Below, one piece after another: positions 1-7,714 of a stretch of DNA of 12,145 nucleotides (the stretch's first letter is position 1; each line of letters starts with the position of its first letter). Under the pieces are notes generated by a model. It searched no databases. It was not told the DNA's origin and saw only the letters and a program-made list of their open reading frames with translations. A program made the translations under genes and the position numbers. Source of the DNA: Phycisphaerales bacterium (GTDB taxonomy: Bacteria; Planctomycetota; Phycisphaerae; UBA1845); NCBI GenBank assembly GCA_020639115.1, contig JACKHG010000052.1, positions 1-12,145 of the forward strand, given 5' to 3'.

Positions 1-399
1 TCGGTGTCCGACGACGTGCAACGCTATTGCACCAGCTTCGCCGACGCTGCCCGCGACCGGCGCTACGAACTGAAGCGCATCGAGCTCGAGAAGCTTGAGG
101 CGGACGTCGAAAAGCGCATCGCCGCCATGGAAGAGAAGCGCGCGGAGCTGGAAGCCTGGTTCAAGAAGCGCGAGGAGTTCGCGAGCAAGGCTGAGGCAAG
201 CCTCGTCGGAATATACAAGAACATGCGTCCCGAAGCGGCTGCCGCGCGCATGGAAGAACTCGGTCCCGATCTGGTCGCCGCGCTTTTGCTGAAACTCCCC
301 GAAAGGGCGGCCGGCGTGATCTTGAACGAAATGAATGTCGAAAAGGCCGCGCTGGTCACCAACGTCATGGTCGCGGCCGCCGAACAGGAAACGCAGTGA
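1..399 (+). CDS. motE: MotE, chaperone for the periplasmic motility protein MotC (5' end missing)
   Basis: The frame is open from the first base of the window to a TGA at 397-399, so the start codon and any signal peptide lie upstream; 132 residues remain. The visible part begins with a charged, probably coiled-coil stretch (about residues 15-60, rich in Glu, Lys and Arg). A compact helical domain follows, beginning IYKNMRPEAAAARMEELGPD and containing LLLKLPERAAGVILNEM, which resembles the MgtE N-terminal domain found in MotE proteins. In Sinorhizobium, MotE is a periplasmic protein that stabilises and targets MotC. Its position directly before flgH matches the usual rhizobial order flgI-motE-flgH, and motC lies 7 kb downstream here. 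The stop overlaps the flgH start (TGATG), so the two genes are translationally coupled. The frame is undamaged. A generic MgtE-N-like flagellar protein is the only real alternative. Confidence 0.85.
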   Translation, partial: SVSDDVQRYCTSFADAARDRRYELKRIELEKLEADVEKRIAAMEEKRAELEAWFKKREEFASKAEASLVGIYKNMRPEAAAARMEELGPDLVAALLLKLPERAAGVILNEMNVEKAALVTNVMVAAAEQETQ

Positions 400-1103
400 T
401 GCGGGCAATAGCGGTTCTGGGCCTTGTCGGAGTGCTGGGCGGTTGTGCGTCCGGCCCCCTCAAGGAGGTCGGCAGGCCGCCGACGATGTCGCCCGTCTCC
501 GTCGCCGAACCCGATCCCTTCATGACCTCGTCGGCCTATCCGCAGGCGCCGTCCAAGCCGGTGGCGCGCAACTCGCTGTGGGACGACCGGCAGAGCTCGC
601 TGTTCACCGGGCGGCGTACGCTGGCCCATGGCGACCTGCTGACCGTGCAGATCGCCATCGACGACAAGGCGCAGGTGCGCAACCAGTCGGACCGCAGTCG
701 CACCGCCGACCGCACCATCGCGCTGGCGGGCGGTTACGACATCAACGGCGCGGGCGGCAGCGCATCGGGCGACGTCAAGGCGGGGTCCACGACAAGCTTC
801 GAGGGCAACGGCGCTACCGTGCGTTCGGAGACCATTCGCCTGTCGATTGCCGCCACGGTCGTCTCGGTGTTGCCGAACGGCAACCTCTACATCCGCGGAT
901 CGCAGGAGGTCCGGGTCAATTCGGAGATGCGGGTGCTGACCATCGAGGGCATCGTCAGGCCGACGGACATCGGCCCCGACAACACGATCTCCTACGAGCG
1001 CATCGCCGAGGCGCGCATTTCCTATGGCGGGCGCGGACGCATCTCGGAGGTGCAGGAGCCGCCCTATGGGCAGCAGATCATCGACCGGCTCAGCCCCTTG
1101 TAG
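399..1103 (+). CDS. flgH: FlgH, flagellar L-ring lipoprotein
   Basis: This 234-residue protein forms the outer-membrane L-ring around the flagellar rod. I chose ATG 399 because an AGGAA site (386-390) precedes it by 8 bases and it gives a lipoprotein signal: a hydrophobic stretch at residues 3-13 and the lipobox LGGC with the lipidated Cys at residue 16. Family motifs follow in order: NSLW (58-61), a Ser-Leu-Phe segment, GDLLTVQI (78-85), VLPNGNLYIRG in the third quarter, then a VRPTDIGPDNTI-type segment and a Tyr/Gly-rich C-terminus. Length and motif order are normal for FlgH and the frame is clean. It overlaps motE by one base and is followed 15 bases later by the fliL start. The identification is secure. 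Confidence 0.96.
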   Translation: MRAIAVLGLVGVLGGCASGPLKEVGRPPTMSPVSVAEPDPFMTSSAYPQAPSKPVARNSLWDDRQSSLFTGRRTLAHGDLLTVQIAIDDKAQVRNQSDRSRTADRTIALAGGYDINGAGGSASGDVKAGSTTSFEGNGATVRSETIRLSIAATVVSVLPNGNLYIRGSQEVRVNSEMRVLTIEGIVRPTDIGPDNTISYERIAEARISYGGRGRISEVQEPPYGQQIIDRLSPL

Positions 1104-1118
1104 GCCCAGGAGAGCGCC

Positions 1119-1624
1119 GTGGCCGCACAAGCAGTATCCCGATGTCTGCCAGCAGATACGTGATACTGTCTTCTCGTGATGACGTCACCGCATGGGCGAA
1201 GGCGGTGCCAGCGTCGTGCTGGCAGAAATGCAGGCGCAAAGCCTGACGGGCCAGGAGGGGCTGCCGCCGACGGGCATGGCTGCCGCTGCAAGCCGGCGGT
1301 CACGGCGCGAGGCACCGCCGGCGTCCGGCGCAACGCACGAGGCCTCGCGCCGCCGGGCGGGCTGGTGACGATGGAGCCCCGGCGATCATCACAACCCTTT
1401 GCGGCGCTGCGGGAGACCTGGGATGCCCAGTTTCGTCCGCTTCGTCGGCAATCCGTCGCCGCAGCTCATCTAGAATCCTACCAGGATCTGCTTGCCTCGT
1501 GCGCACCATGCGCCTTGAGCAGACTGATTTCCTGCACTTAAGTTCGACCTCGCCGAGCGCCGCCATACGCAGCGGAGGTGCCGCGCGGTCGGTGTCGTCA
1601 AGGTATTTCGTTAACGCACCCTGA
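1119..1624 (+). pseudogene. fliL: fliL, flagellar basal-body protein, multiply frameshifted
   Basis: FliL is a single-pass inner-membrane protein around the stator. The probable start is GTG 1119, with AGGAG at 1108-1112, six bases away. No frame stays open, but pieces are readable. Near 1200-1250 there is a degraded membrane-anchor end (W-x-A-G-like). Near 1330-1415 a Thr-Asn-Leu-Ala-Ala-Pro / ETW-like segment appears. Around 1430-1500 one frame reads IGNPSPQLI and another ESYQDLLA. From about 1534 to the stop at 1622-1624 a clean frame reads FDLAERAAIRSGGAARSVVV followed by KYFVNAP, a typical FliL C-terminus. The 506-base span fits a FliL of about 168 residues, so nothing large is missing. 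The place between flgH and fliP is the standard rhizobial one. Identification rests on the C-terminal half plus synteny; the N-terminus is weak. Confidence 0.72.
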
Positions 1625-1638
1625 TCGCGCCTCGTCAT

Positions 1639-2364
1639 ATGCGCGCCGCGATCTCGCTCCGCGAAACCTGCCTGGCGCAGCAGGCGCAGGCCCTGCTGCC
1701 ATCCGGAGGTCACCGGTACTGCCGGCTACACATCCAGCTGTTCGGCCTGCTCACTAAAGTTGGCCGTGCGCCTGGCCTCCGGTTGATTATGCGGTGGACG
1801 TCGTTCACCCGCTTCTATCATCGCGTTCTCCATCCTGCGCACCGGGTATCGGCCTGCAACGACTCCGCAAACCTGATCCCCTGATCAGCCTGGCGCTACA
1901 CCATGACCTTTCTACGTCATGGCGCCGGTGTTCGACCGGCGTGGACGCAGGGCGTGCAGCCGTCACCCGCCAGGAGATCGCAGGTCGAGGCGCTGGCGCG
2001 CATTGCCGATCCGTTTCGCGGCTTTACGTTGGAGAACGCGCTATGACTGAGCTGTTTCCGCCGCATCTGCGCGCGAACGCCAGACGGTGCAGCAATCGAC
2101 CAGACCATCGACCTGCGCATCCTGGATCCTGGCATTCATGATCTCGGAAACTGGCGCGGCTGAGATCGGGTTTTCGGTGGTGTTGCTGTTCGTCAACGAC
2201 CTCGTGGGAAAAGTGACGGTCACCGGCGAAGCTGGGCGGGCATACGAGATGCCGCCGCCCACGGTACGTGCACCGCTGTTCAAGATCCCGTTCTTCGTCC
2301 TCATCGACGGGTATGGAACCCGCTGGTAGTTCGATGGTGCGCGCCGCCTGTTCAACTCCCCTGA
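1639..2364 (+). pseudogene. fliP: fliP, flagellar type III export gate protein, multiply frameshifted
   Basis: FliP forms, with FliQ and FliR, the inner-membrane export gate. ATG 1639 starts a signal-peptide-like piece (MRAAISL...) ending LLPSGG. Family blocks can then be read by changing frame: GTAGYTIQLFGLL-like at 1713-1755, TSFTRF at 1798-1815, IIAFSILRTG at 1817-1846, IGLQ at 1848-1859, ANLI and LISLAL at about 1867-1900, a VMAPVF-like segment at about 1917-1935, and ALARIADPFRGF at about 1990-2023. The last third runs in one frame with FMISET, IGF, PPPTV and FKIPFFVLIDG (about 2132-2309), close to the conserved FliP C-terminus but with many residue changes. The 3' end is uncertain: I place it at TGA 2362-2364, but TAA 2399-2401 is possible. 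The span is about 242 codons, normal for FliP, so damage is small indels plus substitutions rather than deletion. Confidence 0.85.
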
Positions 2365-2489
2365 ACCGGGGGTTACCGCATCGATTTCGCCGGCGTGGTA
2401 ACCTCCCTACAAACAGCGGGCTGTCCTTTCGGGGGCGCGCATGAGGCCGACTGCTGTACCGATAAACTGTCCCTTGTATTTGTAAAAAC

Positions 2490-2502
2490 GGGGACACACA
2501 TG
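2490..2502 (+). promoter_or_regulatory. Ribosome binding site and start of the flagellin gene
   Basis: GGGGA at 2490-2494 stands five bases before ATG 2500, which opens MSSI..., the standard flagellin N-terminus. The 135-base gap from the end of fliP (2365-2499) is where the flagellin promoter should lie. I see no convincing promoter hexamers there: an ACCGATAA at 2458-2465 lacks a partner upstream. Confidence 0.55.
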
Positions 2503-3745
2503 TCCAGCATTTCACCAACGTATCCGCCATATGACGCTCTCAAGAGCCTGCAGGCAACCAACAAGGCTCTGAAACCACCCAGGAAGCACATCTCCACTGG
2601 CTTCCGCAGGCCACACGCCGCTGACAACGTGGCTTATTGGTCGATCGCAACGAGACCATGTACCCAATAACAAGGCGCTGCCGGACCGTTCAGGACGCCC
2701 CGGCCTGGCGTGCTCTAAGGTCGATGTCGCCTACACCGCCATCAACAGTGCCAGCGGTTCCATTTATATCAAGGTCATTTCGTCGGCCCGCGAAGGCGGC
2801 GTCGGACAGTCGAAGATCCAGTCGGAAATCCGCAGCTGCAGGCGCAGCTGTCCGGCATCTCCGAAGCCGCCAGCTTCTCCGGGCACCAACCGGCTGAAGA
2901 TTCTACCCCAGCGCGACCGGCTACACGGCGACGCAGGAGACGTCTCGTTTAACCGCGGTGCGCGACGGCACCATCTCGATCGGCACCGTCAACATCAGTG
3001 TTGCCAGCGTTGCTCTGTTCGACTTGTCCGCGCTGCCGACCCAACGGCATCCTGGAAGGTGGCACTTCAGCCATCGCCACGTCGGCAACGGCGTTCTCCC
3101 ACGCAGGGTACCTTTTGCCGACGCGCGACACCAAGGTCGATCTGGACATCGCCGTCGACGGAACCCCAGACGTTCTCGATCACCGTAATAAGCTGCCGAT
3201 GCTGCCAACTTCGACCTCGCCACGCTGGTCGCAGGAATCAACGCCAATCTGACGGGCGGCCCGCCAGCATCGGACGCCGGTGAACTGTCCTGGCTAACAC
3301 CTCGTCCACTGGCACGACGTCGACCATCGAGCTGGTCTCGATCGGCACGACGCAGGCGTCCGCTACGACTGCTGCAACGTTCGGCTTCACTGCCATCGCA
3401 GAGGCAGCCGGCGAGGCCACGGGTGGCGGTATCCTCGACATCGACATCACCGACGCGACCAGCGCCGAAATCGATGCCTGGATCAACATCGTCGATACCA
3501 TGTCGGAGTCCATGACCACGGCAGCAGCCGACCTCGGTGCCGCACAGAAGCGCGTTTCGATCCAGAAGGACTTCGTGTCCAACCTGATGGACGCCATCGA
3601 CCGTGGCGTGAGCCAGCTCGTCGACGCCGACATGAACGCCGAATCGACCCGCCTCCAGGCCCTGCAGGTCCAGCAGCAGCTGGGCATCCAGGCCCTGTCG
3701 ATCGCCAACTCCGGCGCTCAGTCGATCCTGTCGCTCTTCCGCTAA
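2500..3745 (+). pseudogene. Flagellin (filament protein), frameshifted in the first two thirds
   Basis: Flagellin is the exported filament subunit. The N-terminal D0/D1 segment from ATG 2500 reads clearly (SLQATNKAL, ISTGFR, AADNVAYWSIAT) until about 2650, where the frame breaks and a stop follows. Typical flagellin motifs reappear in other frames: KVDVAYTAINSA near 2720-2755 and SEAASFSG near 2865-2885. The variable central part (about 2900-3280) needs several frame changes; DGTISIGTVNISVASVALFD is one readable stretch. From about 3284 to the TAA at 3743-3745 one clean frame holds a Thr/Ala-rich tail of the central domain, then the conserved C-terminus: AAADLGAAQKRV, FVSNLMDAIDRGVSQLVDAD, and a QSILSLFR end. 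The span equals about 415 codons, and its first and last parts lie in different frames. It is a rhizobial FlaA/FlaB-type flagellin; the paralogue cannot be assigned. Confidence 0.92.
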
Positions 3746-3771
3746 TCGGCGAGAGTCCATACTACAGCATG

Positions 3772-3797
3772 ACGGGCCGCATTTTGCGGCCCGTTTT
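3772..3797 (+). terminator. Intrinsic terminator after flagellin
   Basis: A perfect 10-base-pair GC-rich hairpin (arms ACGGGCCGCA at 3772-3781 and TGCGGCCCGT at 3785-3794, loop TTT) runs into a TTTT (3794-3797). It begins 26 bases after the flagellin stop. This separates the highly expressed filament gene from fliF, so fliF probably has its own promoter or depends on read-through. Confidence 0.88.
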
Positions 3798-3898
3798 GCG
3801 TTAAGGCCTTCCCGCTCAAGGGAAAAAAGGTCTCAGGCGGCATCCTGACGCCACCTTCACACAAGCTTGCCGGGCTAGATTGAACGAGTGTTGCGTGC

Positions 3899-3915
3899 AG
3901 GAGCACTCCGTATTG
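3899..3915 (+). promoter_or_regulatory. Ribosome binding site deciding a TTG start for fliF
   Basis: AGGAG at 3899-3903 lies nine bases upstream of TTG 3913. This start gives a protein beginning M-PEQLQTIISNVAQLG, the N-terminus I expect for rhizobial FliF. The frame is also open to TTG 3880, but that codon has no ribosome binding site and would add an atypical Cys-containing 11-residue extension. Confidence 0.65.
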
Positions 3916-5613
3916 CCTGAGCAGTTGCAGACCATCATTTCCAACGTCGCCCAACTGGGAATCCGCCGCATCGCGATGATGGCGGCCGTTGTGCTTTTGG
4001 TGTTCGCGACGCTCGGCTACGGCGCCTATGTGGTCAACAAGCCTGCATACGAGACGCTCTACATCGGCCTCGACCGCGACGACATCAACCGCATGGCGAT
4101 CGTGCTCGGCGAGGCCGGAATCGCCTACGACATCGGCAGCGAGGGCAACAGCGTGTCGGTCGCGGCCGGCAAGTCCGCGCAGGCGCGCATGATCCTGGCG
4201 GAGAAGGGCTTGCCCGGCAGCTCCGGCGCCGGCTACGAGCTGTTCGACAATCTCGGATCGCTCGGCCTGACGTCGTTCATGCAGCAGGTCACGCTGGTGC
4301 GCGCGCTGGAAGGCGAGATCGCGCGCTCGATCCAGGCGATCAACGGCGTCAAGGCGGCGCGCGTCCACATCGTCATGGCGGAGCCGAGCAATTTCCGCCG
4401 CGCGCAGAACCAGCCGACCGCATCGGTGATCGTCCGCACCAACGGCGCCGACATGAGCCGCACGGCGGCCGCGATCCGCCACATGGTGGCATCGGCGGTG
4501 CCAGGGCTGACCACAGAGAATGTCACGGTGCTCGATTCGTCCGGCCAGTTGCTGGCCACGGGCAGCGACCCGTCAGTCGGGTCGGTGAACGGCTCCATCG
4601 GCATCCAGCAAACACTGGAAGGCGAGATCACGGACAAGATCTACAAGACGCTGCTGCCCTATCTCGGGCCCGACAATTTCCGTGCCAGCGTCCAGGCGAG
4701 CGTCAATACCGACCAGAAGCAGATCGAGGAAACGATCTTCGATCCGGAATCGCGGGTGGAGCGCTCCGTGCAGGTGGTGCGCACCGAGGACTCCTCGACG
4801 GAGACCTCGTCGGGCGACCCGGCAACCGTCGAGCAGGCGTTGCCGGAAACCGTCCAGGGCAATGCCGCGCCGCAGTCGGCGGAGAAGAGCGAGCGGCGCG
4901 AGGAGACCACCAATTACGAGCTGAGCTCGAAGAAGATCGCCACCGTCAGCAACGGCTTCGTCGTCAGCCGCATGTCGGTCTCCGTGGTCCTCAACGAGGC
5001 CCGCATCCGCGACATACTCGGCGCCAACGCAACGCCCGACGCGATCAAGCAGCGCGTCGACGAGATCAGGACCATGGCGCGCACGGCGGCGGGCATGAAC
5101 GACGAGCGCGGCGACACGATCAACGTCGCCGCCGTCGAGTTCATCGACGACCTCGCCGACGGCTCGGCGCCGCAGCTCGGCATCATGGAGATCCTGGAGA
5201 ACTATCTCGGAACCATCGTGAACGCGCTGGCCTTCATCGTCGTGGCCGTCCTGCTGATCGTGTTCGGCGTCAATCCGCTGGTGCGCTCGATCACGCAGCA
5301 GGGATCGCCGCTCAGCGCCGACAATGACGACGCCCCGGCGACGGCGACGACGGGCACGAGTTCCGCCAGGACCGAGGACGCGGCCGCGGCTCCCGCGCAG
5401 CAGCCGGCGGCGGCCAACCAGGACGTCCCTCCGCAGGACGAGCTCTCCTTCGAGGAACGCCGGGCCCCGACCATGCCGCCGTCCTCCGAGACCAGCGCGC
5501 TGCTGTCGCGGATGAAGCCGCAGCCGCAGGACCGGCTGGCGGCGCTGTTCGACCTCAATGAGGAGAGGGCGGTCCAGATCCTGCGTCGCTGGCTCTATCA
5601 GGAGGTCGCGTGA
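3913..5613 (+). CDS. fliF: FliF, flagellar MS-ring protein
   Basis: FliF forms the membrane-embedded MS-ring on which rotor and export apparatus assemble. From TTG 3913 the protein has 566 residues, normal for the family, with no frame damage. A first membrane segment spans about residues 21-41 (MMAAVVLLVFATLGYGAYVV). The periplasmic ring-building motifs of the YscJ/FliF domain follow: YETLYIGLD, GIAYDI, LAEKGLPGSSGAGYELFD, and LEGEIARSIQAINGVKAARV leading into HIVMAEPS. The middle is Ser/Thr/Glu-rich. A second membrane segment lies at about 436-457, followed by a disordered Ala/Pro-rich cytoplasmic tail. The end, from about residue 540 (DRLAALFDLNEERAVQILRRW), is the FliG-binding helix. It follows the flagellin terminator and its stop overlaps the next start (GTGA at 5610-5613). 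The high identity of all blocks makes the call secure. Confidence 0.97.
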   Translation: MPEQLQTIISNVAQLGIRRIAMMAAVVLLVFATLGYGAYVVNKPAYETLYIGLDRDDINRMAIVLGEAGIAYDIGSEGNSVSVAAGKSAQARMILAEKGLPGSSGAGYELFDNLGSLGLTSFMQQVTLVRALEGEIARSIQAINGVKAARVHIVMAEPSNFRRAQNQPTASVIVRTNGADMSRTAAAIRHMVASAVPGLTTENVTVLDSSGQLLATGSDPSVGSVNGSIGIQQTLEGEITDKIYKTLLPYLGPDNFRASVQASVNTDQKQIEETIFDPESRVERSVQVVRTEDSSTETSSGDPATVEQALPETVQGNAAPQSAEKSERREETTNYELSSKKIATVSNGFVVSRMSVSVVLNEARIRDILGANATPDAIKQRVDEIRTMARTAAGMNDERGDTINVAAVEFIDDLADGSAPQLGIMEILENYLGTIVNALAFIVVAVLLIVFGVNPLVRSITQQGSPLSADNDDAPATATTGTSSARTEDAAAAPAQQPAAANQDVPPQDELSFEERRAPTMPPSSETSALLSRMKPQPQDRLAALFDLNEERAVQILRRWLYQEVA

Positions 5614-6328
5614 GCTCCCATCTGAGGCTGCTGGACCATCTGTCCGACTTCTCCGACGGCGCCGCGAATCCGCGCGCGCCTGCTCGCCTTCGTTCCGCTC
5701 ATCGCAAGCGACGGGGCGGGCCGGCGCTGTTCGAGGGGCTTTCGGGCCGCACGGCGTCCTGGGCAGGCAGCACCAGCCAGGCGGCGGCGCGAGGCCTATG
5801 CGCAGCAAGGCGAAGTCGGCGCCGGCGATGCCAATTCCGGCGACGAAGACGACCCGACAGGCAGTGGAGGGCGGTGGAACAGGCGCACGAGGCGCAGTCT
5901 GAAACGCTGGCGGAGCTCGCCGAAAGCACGAGGCGGAGCTCAACAGCGTGCGGGCGGTGCATGCCGCCGAGATCGCCTCGCTGACCGTCCATGCCATCGA
6001 GGACATGGAAAAGCGGATCGCGCAGGCGATCCAGACGCATCTCGTCTCGATCCTCGGAGCGCTCATGTCGGCGCAGCACCAGCAGAAGGCGGTCGCGCAG
6101 TTTGCCGAGAAAGTGTCGGCAATGGCCAGCGACGGCAGGGGCATCCGGCTGCGCGTGACCGGACCGCAGCAATTGCTCGACGCGCTACGCGCGGAACTCG
6201 GAGATGACGCCAGGCGCTTCCTGCTGGTTCCGGCCGAGACGACCGAGCTGGAGGCGGCGATCGACGAATCGATCCTGTCGACGCGATTCAGCGAATGGCA
6301 CGACGTGCTTGAACGGGTGCTGGCGTGA
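5610..6328 (+). pseudogene. FliH-like flagellar export regulator, frameshifted in the middle
   Basis: GTG 5610 overlaps the fliF stop and has AGGAGG at 5600-5605. The first 16 codons (LRLLDHLSDFSD) look normal. From about 5650 to 5940 the frame changes several times; a REAYAQ-like piece followed by a Glu/Ala-rich, probably coiled-coil stretch can be glimpsed. From about 5940 to the stop at 6326-6328 a clean frame reads VHAAEIASLTVHAIEDMEKR, an amphipathic region, RGIRLRVTGPQQLLDALRAE, and a C-terminus with LLVPAETTELEAAIDESILS and a final WHDVLERVLA. The layout of charged coiled coil plus a C-terminal domain ending in an Asp-containing strand/helix resembles FliH/YscL, which regulates the FliI ATPase. 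Position between fliF and motB supports a flagellar role. In rhizobia this gene is usually left as hypothetical, so the FliH assignment is inference. Confidence 0.5.
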
Positions 6329-7714
6329 TCGAGGAAGAGCCGAGAGAAGAAATCATCGTCATCAAGCGTGGCGGTGAAGGCGAGGAAGGCCATCACGGCG
6401 GGCGTGGAAGATCGCCTTCGCCGACTTCATGACTGCGATGATGGCGCTGTTCCTCGTGCTTTGGCTGATCAACGCGGCCAACGAGGAAACCAAGAAGTCG
6501 GTCGCCAGCTATTTCAATCCGGTCAAGCTGGTCGACCGCAACCGCTCGTCCAAGGGGCTGGAGGATGCCAAGGGCCCGCAGGAGTCCAGCGAGGAGGACA
6601 AGGCAGCGGAGGCCGAGGCCGCCAAGACCGAGGGCAAGGAGGGCGAGGAAACGGCCAAGGTCTCGGACGCGGAACTGCACGCCAACCCCTATGGCGTGCT
6701 GGCGAAGATCGCGGCAAGCCCGGCGGGACAGGAGAGCCCGTCCGCGGTCCGCTACGTGGCGCCGGGAAATACCGGCCAGTCGACCGGCACGGCAGAGGGC
6801 GAGACCTTCCGCGATCCCTTCGATCCCGATTTCTGGCGTTCGGAAATGGACTGGCTGGCGTCCGGCACCGGTGCCCGGACGACAAGGACGGCCAGGGCGA
6901 GCTGTTACCCGCTGTCCGGCTGAGGGAACGGCGGAGCTGCTCGACCATGCCGCGAAGACGGCGCACCGGGCTGACGGCGAGACGGACCATGCGGGCCAAG
7001 CGCTCGAAGGCGAGATGGAAAAGCCCGGCCCTGCGAAGGACGGCGACGCAGGTTGCACCGGGCACCGCGTAGCCGGCGAAAAGATGAAACCCGGCGCCGC
7101 GGAGACCGGCGAGAAGACGCGGAAGGCAGATGCGGGCGCAGCCGGACGCCTGCGGTAACGAAGCCAAGCCCGGCGCGAGCGTAAGGTCGGGTACGCGAGC
7201 TGGAAGGACTAGCCCGGGCGAGACCGCCAAGGCGACGGTGCATGCAAGGGACCGGCTGAAAAGAAGGCCGAGACATCCGCGAGGAGCTGAGACCGCCGTC
7301 AGCCGCGTCGCGGTATCGATCCCAAGCTAGCTGGCGCATCAGCGTGGTGCCTAGCGACGACGGCATCCTGATCTCGCTCACCGACGAGTGGACCATTCCC
7401 ATGTTCAATGTCGGATCGGCTGTCTCCGCGCGACCTGGTGCTCGCCATGGACAAGATCGCAGCGGTGCTCGCCGAAAGCAGGGCGGCCTGCGCATCTACG
7501 GGCATACGGATGCGCGGCCCTATCGCGGCGGTTCCTACGACAACTGGCAGCTGTGGCGCGCGCGCAGTCGGCCTATTTCATGCTCGTGCGCGGCGGCATC
7601 GCCAAATCGCGGTTTCCGAGGTGGCGGGCTTTCGCCGATCTCGTCCGCGCGTCGCCGACGACCCCGAAGCGGGCAGCCAACCGCCGCATCGAGATCCTGC
7701 TGGAGGGATCGTGA
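6325..7714 (+). pseudogene. motB: motB, stator protein anchoring to peptidoglycan, frameshifted
   Basis: MotB is the proton-channel partner of MotA and holds the stator to the cell wall. GTG 6325 overlaps the previous stop (GTGA). The N-terminus (EEIIVIKRGG, GHHGG) is followed by a one-base loss in the G run at 6400-6402. The next frame is then clean to about 6885 and contains WKIAFADFMTAMMALFLVLW and INAANEETKKSVASYFNPVK: the single membrane helix with the proton-carrying Asp (codon 6423-6425) and the plug region. A long charged periplasmic linker follows, broken near 6885, 6920 and beyond. The OmpA-like domain is recognisable over 7325-7714 in several frames: SDDGILISLTDEWTIPMFNV, LVLAMDKIAAVLAE, LRIYGHTDARPYRGG, ARAQSAYFMLVRGGIAKSRF, and NRRIEILLEGS to the stop. 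The linker makes this MotB longer than enteric homologues, as in other rhizobia. Confidence 0.92.

Noticed and set aside
63..1130. Minus-strand open frame of 355 codons opposite motE and flgH
   Set aside because: Both genes on the plus strand are secure; the antisense product is Arg/Gly/His-rich without motifs.
1176..1541. A novel small protein after flgH
   Set aside because: Fragments in its different frames match FliL pieces and the neighbouring order; it is part of the damaged fliL.
2087..2329. A separate small gene of 80 codons between fliP and flagellin
   Set aside because: Its product contains FMISET, PPPTV and FFVLIDG in the order of the FliP C-terminus, so it is the tail of the broken fliP.
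2440..2465. Sigma-28-type flagellin promoter (ACCGATAA at 2458-2465)
   Set aside because: No TAAA-like element lies about 15 bases upstream, and this stretch lies in a region with suspected sequence errors.
1104..2499. Insertion sequence or recombination scar replacing fliL and fliP
   Set aside because: FliL and FliP fragments run in the right order across the whole stretch at normal length; I see no transposase remnant or terminal inverted repeats.
3809..3848. Two more small hairpins before fliF (TTCCC/GGGAA at 3809-3824 and TCAGG/CCTGA at 3833-3848)
   Set aside because: Five-base arms are expected by chance; neither is followed by a T-run, and I cannot tie them to a regulator.
3880..3912. 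Upstream TTG 3880 as the fliF start
   Set aside because: No ribosome binding site, and the 11 added residues are atypical; TTG 3913 has AGGAG at a good distance and gives the expected N-terminus.
4573..6396. A long open frame of 607 codons on the minus strand opposite fliF and the FliH-like gene
   Set aside because: It is antisense to the clean, well-conserved fliF frame, has an Arg/Ala-rich composition typical of shadow frames in GC-rich DNA, and shows no recognisable domain.
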